Assembly (NCBI GenBank): GCA_017631035.1
Contig: JAGBUB010000030.1
Span: 1 to 64,000 of the forward strand
Origin: Alistipes sp.
Lineage (GTDB): Bacteria; Bacteroidota; Bacteroidia; Bacteroidales; Rikenellaceae
Direction: 5' to 3'
Length of the DNA stretch: 64,000 nt
The notes below the pieces were generated by a model. That model did not search any database, had not been told where the DNA came from, and saw only the letters and a list, made by a program, of their open reading frames with translations. The stretch's first letter is position 1. Each line of letters opens with the position of its first letter. Shown here piece by piece: positions 58,455 to 64,000 of the stretch. The position numbers and the translations under genes were made by a program.

Positions 58455-59987
58455 ATGGTAATTCGCACACATACGGGCACCGTGGCAGGCATCGGAGCTG
58501 TCGAGGTTGTGGTCGAGGTGAGCATCACGGGCAGTGGCCTGGGGCTTTTCCTTGTCGGCCTTCCCGACAATGCTGTGCGCGAGAGCGAGCAACGCATACG
58601 CTCTGCTTTCGAGAATTCGGGTTACCGTATGACCGCACGCAAGTGCGTCGTAAACCTTGCTCCTGCCGACCTGCGCAAGGAGGGCTCGGGCTTCGACCTC
58701 CCCATTGCGGTGGCTATATTGGCCGCTACCGACCAGATTGTGGCCGAGCGCCTGAAGGATTCGTTCTTCGTAGGCGAGCTCTCGTTGGATGGAGCTATAC
58801 GAGGAGTCAGAGGAGTGCTTCCCGTTGTTGCCGAGGCGCAACGTATGGGCTTTAGCCGAGTATATGTCCCCTGCGAAAATGCCGACGAGGCTGCTGTGGT
58901 GGAGGGCATCGAGGTGCTGCCCGTGGCAACACTTCGCGAGGTGGCCTCGTCGCTCAATGGCGAGGTGGAGATAGCCCCAGCACAGAGCACTATGCTGCAA
59001 AGTGTGGAGGCGCAACCCTATGCCGACGACTTTGCGGATGTGAAGGGTCAGTCGCACGCCAAGCGAGCGCTGGAGATTGCCGCCGCAGGTGGCCACAACG
59101 TGATTATGATAGGCCCTCCGGGCTCGGGTAAGACTATGCTCGCCCGACGTATGCCCTCGATTATGCCCCCTATGAGCACCGAGGAGGCGCTGGAGACCAC
59201 CAAGATTCACTCCGTGGCGGGTAAGCTGGGAGCCGTGAAGGGTCTTATGTGTCAGCGTCCGTTCCGTGCGCCCCACCATTTGGCTTCGCCTATGGCGCTG
59301 ATTGGCGGTGGTAACTCACCCCAGCCGGGCGAGGTGTCGCTGGCTCACAACGGAGTGTTGTTCCTCGACGAGATGCCCGAGTTTGGACACTCGGTGCTGG
59401 AGGTGTTGCGTCAGCCTATGGAGGATAAGCATATCACCATCTCGCGTGTGCGCTACACGGTCGACTATCCGTCGAACTTTACGCTGGTGGCATCGATGAA
59501 CCCCTGCCCCTGCGGATATTATAACCACCCCACCAAGGAGTGCAGTTGCTCGGCGGCAGCCGTACACCGCTATGTGGGACGCATATCGGGTCCGCTGATG
59601 GACCGCATCGACCTGCACGTCGAAATCACTCCCGTCAGCCGCGAGGAACTTGCCTCGGAGCAAGCCGTAGAGTCGAGTGCTGCTGTACGCGAGAGAGTTA
59701 CAAGGGCACGCGAGCGTCAGGCTGAGCGTTTTCGTGGCACGGGTATTTACACCAATACGATGATGACATCGGCAATGTTGCGTGAGTTCTGTCCACTCTC
59801 GGCCGAGGCGCGCCGGCTTTTGGATATGGCAATGGAGCGTCTGCAACTATCGGCTCGCGCTTACGACCGCATCATCAAGGTGGCACGCACGATAGCCGAT
59901 TTGGCCGGTGAAAAGGATATTTCGCCGCTCCATATTTCGGAGGCGATAATCTACCGCACACTCGACCGCGAGAGTTGGGGACGGTAG
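58455..59987 (+). CDS. comM: YifB/ComM-family AAA+ ATPase (Mg-chelatase-like)
   Basis: The 510-residue protein has an N-terminal ChlI-like domain (about 20-140; LVGLPDNAVRESEQRIRSA, RKCVVNLAPADLRKEGSGFDLPIAVA), the AAA+ core with Walker A GPPGSGKTML, Walker B VLFLDEMPEF, and the C-terminal Mg_chelatase-like CPCGYY-...-CSCSAAAVHRY-GR-SGPLMDRIDLHVE region. ComM is a branch-migration helicase that extends recombination during natural transformation. Repeat copies flank it on both sides. Confidence 0.93.
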   Translation: MVIRTHTGTVAGIGAVEVVVEVSITGSGLGLFLVGLPDNAVRESEQRIRSAFENSGYRMTARKCVVNLAPADLRKEGSGFDLPIAVAILAATDQIVAERLKDSFFVGELSLDGAIRGVRGVLPVVAEAQRMGFSRVYVPCENADEAAVVEGIEVLPVATLREVASSLNGEVEIAPAQSTMLQSVEAQPYADDFADVKGQSHAKRALEIAAAGGHNVIMIGPPGSGKTMLARRMPSIMPPMSTEEALETTKIHSVAGKLGAVKGLMCQRPFRAPHHLASPMALIGGGNSPQPGEVSLAHNGVLFLDEMPEFGHSVLEVLRQPMEDKHITISRVRYTVDYPSNFTLVASMNPCPCGYYNHPTKECSCSAAAVHRYVGRISGPLMDRIDLHVEITPVSREELASEQAVESSAAVRERVTRARERQAERFRGTGIYTNTMMTSAMLREFCPLSAEARRLLDMAMERLQLSARAYDRIIKVARTIADLAGEKDISPLHISEAIIYRTLDRESWGR

Positions 59988-59995
59988 CAAGACAA

Positions 59996-60150
59996 CATAC
60001 GGATTAACGAGATAAGCTATACAGACAATTACCTCTCCAACCTTTGGTCCTGCAACACGGAGCGCAGCGACCAAAGCCCCTGCCTGAGGCGGGGGTTGGG
60101 GGTGGGTCAGACTTGTAAATGCGGCTCTGCCGCAAGGTATGCAGTCGGGA
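59996..60150 (+). repeat. Second repeat family, copy C
   Basis: Here the GGATTAACGAGATAAGCTAT block (60001-60020) comes first, then the AACCTTTGG...TGCGGCTCTGCCGCA unit. Together with copies A and B this brackets comM by direct repeats. Confidence 0.87.
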
Positions 60151-60197
60151 GTGAACCGACCGTGAGAATTATGAAACTATAGATTAGAAAGACTATA

Positions 60198-61304
60198 ATG
60201 AAACGAGTAATACTATCCGGTGGCGGTACGGGAGGCCATATCTACCCTGCCGTGGCTGTGGCCGAGGCTCTGAAGCGCAAGTGGAAGGAGGATGTCGAGA
60301 TCCTCTTCGTGGGTGCCGAGGGCAAGATGGAGATGGAGAAGGTGCCCGCCCTGGGTTACAACATAGAGGGTCTGCCCATCGCAGGCCTGCAGCGCCGTTT
60401 GGAGTGGCGCAATATACTTGTGCCGTGGAAAGTTGTGAGCAGTATTCTCAAGGCTCGTCGCATCATTCGCGACTTCTCGGCCGATGTGGTCGTGGGCTTT
60501 GGCGGTTATGCCTCAGCGCCCGTATTGTGGGCAGCACAGCGTATGGGAGTGCCTACTGTTATTCAGGAGCAGAACTCCTACGCAGGCCTAACCAATAAGA
60601 TTCTCTCGCGCGGAGCACGTCGCATATGCGTGGCGTACGATGGTATGGAGCGCTTCTTCCCCGTCGATAAGATTGAGCTCACGGGTAACCCCTTACGCGG
60701 ACACTTCGCCCCCACCAAGGGTAAGAGCGCCGAGGCGTTGGCTCACTATGGCCTGAGTGCCGACAAACCCACGGTGCTGGTTGTGGGTGGCTCGCTCGGC
60801 ACACGCACGCTCAATGAGATGATGAAGCATTGGATTCTCTCGCTCGACTCAGCGCCCGAGGTGCAGGTCATCTGGCAGACGGGTAAGTTCTACGAGCGTG
60901 AGATGAAGGAGTTCTTGGCGGCACACCCCGTCGAGGGACTCTGGCAGGGAGCATTTATCGAGCGTATGGACTACGCTTACGAGGTGGCCGATGTGGTTAT
61001 CTCGCGTAGTGGCGCCTGCACGGTCTCGGAGCTATGTCTGGTGGGTAAGCCCACGTTATTTGTTCCCTCGCCCAACGTTGCCGAGGATCATCAGACCAAG
61101 AATGCCCGTGCGCTGGTGGATAAGGATGCGGCACTGATGGTGAGCGATAAGGAGGCTATCGAGCGAGGTATGCCCGTGGCTCTGGAGCTGCTTGCCGACA
61201 CTAAGCGTATGGCTCTCTTGCGCGAGAATGTAGCACGCCTTGGCGTTAAGGATGCAGCCGATAGGGTGGTGCGACAGATTGAAAAAGAGTGGAGCCGCTT
61301 TTAA
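60198..61304 (+). CDS. murG: UDP-GlcNAc:lipid I N-acetylglucosaminyltransferase
   Basis: The 368-residue GT28 enzyme makes lipid II at the inner face of the cytoplasmic membrane. It shows GGGTGGHIYPAVAVAE at the N-terminus (lipid I site), GFGGYAS, VIQEQNSYAGLTNK, TGNPLRG and in the C-domain VVGGSLGTRTLNE and SRSGACTVSELCLVGKPT-LFVPSP. It starts a short cell-wall/division run with murC and ftsQ. The usual upstream partner ftsW is absent; comM and repeats stand there instead. Confidence 0.95.
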   Translation: MKRVILSGGGTGGHIYPAVAVAEALKRKWKEDVEILFVGAEGKMEMEKVPALGYNIEGLPIAGLQRRLEWRNILVPWKVVSSILKARRIIRDFSADVVVGFGGYASAPVLWAAQRMGVPTVIQEQNSYAGLTNKILSRGARRICVAYDGMERFFPVDKIELTGNPLRGHFAPTKGKSAEALAHYGLSADKPTVLVVGGSLGTRTLNEMMKHWILSLDSAPEVQVIWQTGKFYEREMKEFLAAHPVEGLWQGAFIERMDYAYEVADVVISRSGACTVSELCLVGKPTLFVPSPNVAEDHQTKNARALVDKDAALMVSDKEAIERGMPVALELLADTKRMALLRENVARLGVKDAADRVVRQIEKEWSRF

Positions 61305-61306
61305 TT

Positions 61307-61429
61307 AAAAATTGTCAAACAAGGCTCTTTTGGCGTCTGGCTTGGACTCGAAATGCTCATTTACGTTCAGTAAACTGCGCTTTCTTGTCCTGCGACCAGC
61401 CTCAAAATAGCTCTTGTTATACAATTTTT
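61307..61429 (+). repeat. Palindromic intergenic repeat, short form, copy 4
   Basis: It begins three bases after the murG stop. The ends AAAATTGTCAAACAAGG and the complement of CTTGTTATACAATTTTT form an inverted repeat. It is closest to the copy at 5582 and lies inside the murG-murC operon. Confidence 0.85.
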
Positions 61430-61442
61430 GGTATTGAATTGA

Positions 61443-62849
61443 ATGGAACATAATAAGAATATGGACAAGTATTATAAAAACATATACTTTATGGGCATTG
61501 GCGGCATTGGTATGAGCGCCTTGGCGCGTTACTTCCTGCACGAGGGACGCCAGGTGGCGGGCTACGACCGCACCGAGACACCGCTCACTCGAGCCCTGCA
61601 GGCCGAGGGTGCCTATGTGACCTACGACGACGAGGTGGAGAATATACCCACCTGTTTCCGCGACCCCGCTACGACAATGGTTGTATACACCCCTGCCGTG
61701 CCGGCCGACCATCCGCAGATGGCATTCTTTCGAGAGGGTGGTTTCCTTATCGAAAAGCGTTCGCAAATGCTTGGACACCTCTCTGAGGGAAAATATGTTA
61801 TGGCCGTTGCTGGTACTCACGGCAAGACCACTACCTCGACTATGATTGCGTGGCTCAACGCTGCAACCGATATGGGTGGCAACGCCTTCCTTGGCGGTAT
61901 CTCGAAGAACTTTAACGGCAATATGGTCCTCGGCCAGGGCGACCGCTTGGCTGTTGAGGCCGATGAGTTCGACCGCTCGTTCCTGCGCCTGAAGCCCAAT
62001 GTGGCCGTTATCACATCCGTTGCACCCGACCACCTCGACATCTACGGCACGTTCGAAGCTGTGGTGGAGGCCTTTGGTCAGTTTGCGGCACTTATCAAGA
62101 AGGGCGGTGACCTTATTCTGAAGCAGGGTGTGGAGATACCCCTTCCCGAGGGAATCGACATCTGGCGATATAGTTACGACGATAGCGCAAGCGACTTCTA
62201 CGCCACAAATATAGCCCTGCAGCAGGGTGGCTACTACCGCTTCGACATAGTAACGCCGTTTGGCACTTACTCAAACCTTACGCTCGGCATCCCCGGCTGG
62301 GTGAATATCGAAAATGCAGTGGCTGCCGTAGCCTCGTCGGTATGTGCTGCGCGCAAGCGTGGCGAGCAGCTCGATGAGCAGAAGTTGTCGAAGGCTTTGG
62401 CCGAGTTTTCGGGCGTGAAGCGTCGCTTCGAGTTTTATGTGAACACACCCCGTCAGGTCTATATGGACGACTACGCCCATCACCCCGAGGAGCTGGAGGC
62501 TACCATCACCTCGGTTAAGCGTATGTTCCCCGAGCGCCACCTTACGGCTGTCTTCCAGCCCCACCTCTATACCCGCACGCGCGACCTCTACCGTGAGTTT
62601 GCCGCCGCCCTGTCGCTGGCCGACGAGGTAGTGCTGGTGCCTATCTATCCCGCCCGCGAGGAGCCTATCGAGGGCATCTGCTCGGAGCTTATCGGCGAGT
62701 ATGTCACCGCTCCGTGGCATATATGTGAACGTGAGGCACTTGCTTCCGATTTGGGAGCCGCTGCAACCGATGTTGTGGTGAGCTTCGGAGCAGGAAATAT
62801 CGATGTATATTGCGAGGCCATAGCCTCAGAACTTATTAAGAAAGCATAA
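61443..62849 (+). CDS. murC: UDP-N-acetylmuramate--L-alanine ligase
   Basis: The 468-residue Mur ligase adds L-alanine to UDP-MurNAc. The N-terminal FMGIGGIGMSALARYF binds the substrate, AGTHGKTTTSTM is the ATP loop, and EADEFDRSF, VAPDHLDIYG and YAHHPEE are conserved. A second ATG at 61461 (MDKYYKNIYF) is equally possible. The gap to murG is occupied by a repeat element; the stop overlaps the ftsQ start (TAATG). Confidence 0.95.
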   Translation: MEHNKNMDKYYKNIYFMGIGGIGMSALARYFLHEGRQVAGYDRTETPLTRALQAEGAYVTYDDEVENIPTCFRDPATTMVVYTPAVPADHPQMAFFREGGFLIEKRSQMLGHLSEGKYVMAVAGTHGKTTTSTMIAWLNAATDMGGNAFLGGISKNFNGNMVLGQGDRLAVEADEFDRSFLRLKPNVAVITSVAPDHLDIYGTFEAVVEAFGQFAALIKKGGDLILKQGVEIPLPEGIDIWRYSYDDSASDFYATNIALQQGGYYRFDIVTPFGTYSNLTLGIPGWVNIENAVAAVASSVCAARKRGEQLDEQKLSKALAEFSGVKRRFEFYVNTPRQVYMDDYAHHPEELEATITSVKRMFPERHLTAVFQPHLYTRTRDLYREFAAALSLADEVVLVPIYPAREEPIEGICSELIGEYVTAPWHICEREALASDLGAAATDVVVSFGAGNIDVYCEAIASELIKKA

Positions 62850-63967
62850 TGCCCCGCTACCTGAAAATACTCCTTAACGCATCGTTGTGGGTCGCCATTG
62901 TGGCGTTTGTGGTCTTCTTCCACTCGCGCGCCGACGAGCACCGAGCCACAACACGGGTGCATACGCTCTCGGTCGAGGTGGTCGATAGCTTGCGCGACGA
63001 GACTCTGGTTACGAGCCAGACCGTACGCGAATGGATCGAGATGAGTGGCATTGCCATCATCGGCGAACCGGTTGGCGAGGTTGACCTTGCAGGCATCGAG
63101 CGTTGCATACGAGGCAAGGGCTTTGTCGACAGAGCCAGCGCCTATCTCACCTACGATGGTGAGTTGCGTGTGGAGGTGAGCCAGCGTCGTCCGCTTCTTC
63201 GTATGATTGTCGATGGCTACGACTGCTACGTCACAGCCGAGGGCTACATCTTCCCTGCCCCCAAGCTGGCGTCGGTCTATGTGCCTGTGGTTACGGGTAG
63301 TTACTCGCCACCCGTGCCGCGCGATTATGTGGGCTTTGTAGGCGACTATGTGGCCGAGCGCAATGCCGAGCGTGAGGCTGTTATCGACACCCTGCAGTAT
63401 GAGAAGGTGCCCCTGTTCGAGCAGACTGACATCATTGCCGACTCGGTGCGTGCCGTGCGTCGTATGACCGTCGAGCGCAAGGGTTGGCTGGGTGGATTTA
63501 AGGGCCCGTTTGAGGATTATGACGAGTACGACGAACGTGTCAAGGCCAAGCGCAGAGAGAAGGCCGACCTGCGCCGTCACTTGCGATATATGGACCGCGA
63601 GAACGAAAAGCGTATTGCCCGCGTAACAGCACGTCAGGATGCCGAGCGCGAGAAGCAAAAAAAGTTACAAAAAAGGTATGAAGATTTCTTGAAACTGATT
63701 AACTTTGTAAAATATATAGAAGAAGACTCTTTTTGGCGTGCCGAGATAGTGCAAATTGTGGCCTCTACGATCAGTAGCGGCGATTTGTGTTTGGAGCTCA
63801 TACCTCGTTCGGGTACTCATACCGTGCGTCTGGGCACGTTGGACGATGTGGAGCAGAAGTTGTCTAACCTGCTGTCGTTCTACGAGAATGGCCTCAGCAA
63901 ACTCGGTTGGGATAGTTTTCGTACCATCTCGGTTGAGTATCGTGGTCAGGTGGTATGCACCAAATAG
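62849..63967 (+). CDS. ftsQ: Cell division protein FtsQ, with a long charged insert
   Basis: The 372-residue protein has one N-terminal membrane helix (about 8-24), a POTRA-like segment (about 36-110) and a beta domain. FtsQ is usually near 240-280 residues. The extra length is a stretch at about 160-283 that is very rich in Arg, Lys, Glu and Asp (for example KAKRREKADLRRHL, RVTARQDAEREKQKKLQKR) and likely forms a coiled coil between beta strands. The assignment rests mainly on position after murC, plus the membrane helix and POTRA pattern. Its start overlaps murC by one base. Confidence 0.82.
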   Translation: MPRYLKILLNASLWVAIVAFVVFFHSRADEHRATTRVHTLSVEVVDSLRDETLVTSQTVREWIEMSGIAIIGEPVGEVDLAGIERCIRGKGFVDRASAYLTYDGELRVEVSQRRPLLRMIVDGYDCYVTAEGYIFPAPKLASVYVPVVTGSYSPPVPRDYVGFVGDYVAERNAEREAVIDTLQYEKVPLFEQTDIIADSVRAVRRMTVERKGWLGGFKGPFEDYDEYDERVKAKRREKADLRRHLRYMDRENEKRIARVTARQDAEREKQKKLQKRYEDFLKLINFVKYIEEDSFWRAEIVQIVASTISSGDLCLELIPRSGTHTVRLGTLDDVEQKLSNLLSFYENGLSKLGWDSFRTISVEYRGQVVCTK

Positions 63968-64000
63968 GCACGTGAGCCCGTGGCATAGGGCTGATTGGAA

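Overview
The window looks like a chromosomal segment of a Bacteroidales bacterium, most probably Alistipes-like (Rikenellaceae). That is an inference from four things: moderately GC-rich coding sequence, many TAnnTTTG (-7) / TTTG (-33) promoters of the Bacteroidetes type with no Shine-Dalgarno sequences, AT-rich gaps, and Bacteroidales-typical families (DUF4252, DUF4465, DUF1080-type, Lol-type permease next to menG, SusD-free lipoprotein sets). No rRNA, insertion sequence, prophage or CRISPR array is seen. There is one tRNA (Leu, anticodon UAG) and one strong candidate for an independent structured RNA.

Layout. 1-3.1 kb: end of a sugar isomerase-like gene, then a leftward glycosyltransferase - kbl - Lrp-type regulator group. 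3.2-6.9 kb: folE, two tandem EEP-family lipoproteins and an Mrp/ApbC ATPase. 6.9-10.7 kb: leftward esterase and UvrD/PcrA helicase. 10.8-17.5 kb: a heme-motif propeller lipoprotein, the leftward cstA - helical protein - hydrolase operon, an M28 peptidase and queD. 17.7-20.9 kb: polA and a convergent candidate ncRNA. 21-28.7 kb: leftward FAD oxidoreductase, small lipoprotein, tRNA-Leu, an ECF sigma factor with a 46-residue ORF behind it, and an MBOAT / SGNH / zinc-protease envelope operon. 28.9-38.3 kb: a long rightward run (Lol-type permease, menG, LEA-like and SPOR-like proteins, acetyltransferase, HAD phosphatase, Ca/Na antiporter, DUF1080-type fusion, PAP2 phosphatase, CBM9-like protein, APH-type kinase). 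38.5-39.6 kb: an AT-rich CoiA-like nuclease gene between 18-bp direct repeats. 39.6-44.9 kb: leftward pth-rplY, outer-membrane barrel, galE, PHP protein, DUF4465 lipoprotein. 45-49.6 kb: ABC-2 exporter pair, polysaccharide deacetylase, GlpT-like MFS carrier. 49.9-53.1 kb: a wrecked SDR gene, YitT, a YhcC-type radical SAM protein, DUF4252. 53.2-64 kb: priA-comF, dnaB, comM, murG, murC, ftsQ, i.e. replication restart, DNA uptake and the distal part of a division and cell-wall cluster.

Three features are not explained by ordinary gene content. First, an imperfectly palindromic intergenic repeat (four copies, two size classes) always sits in the same orientation within a few bases of the stop codon of the upstream gene. 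A second repeat family brackets comM. Second, several housekeeping genes (uvrD, priA, folE and a CBM9-like gene) have a consensus -7 element so close to the ATG that their mRNAs should be leaderless or nearly so. Third, there are traces of recent genome change: the AT-rich nuclease gene between direct repeats, and an SDR gene broken by both a nonsense codon and an internal deletion.

All functional names come from recognising motifs and family resemblance by eye. No database search was run.
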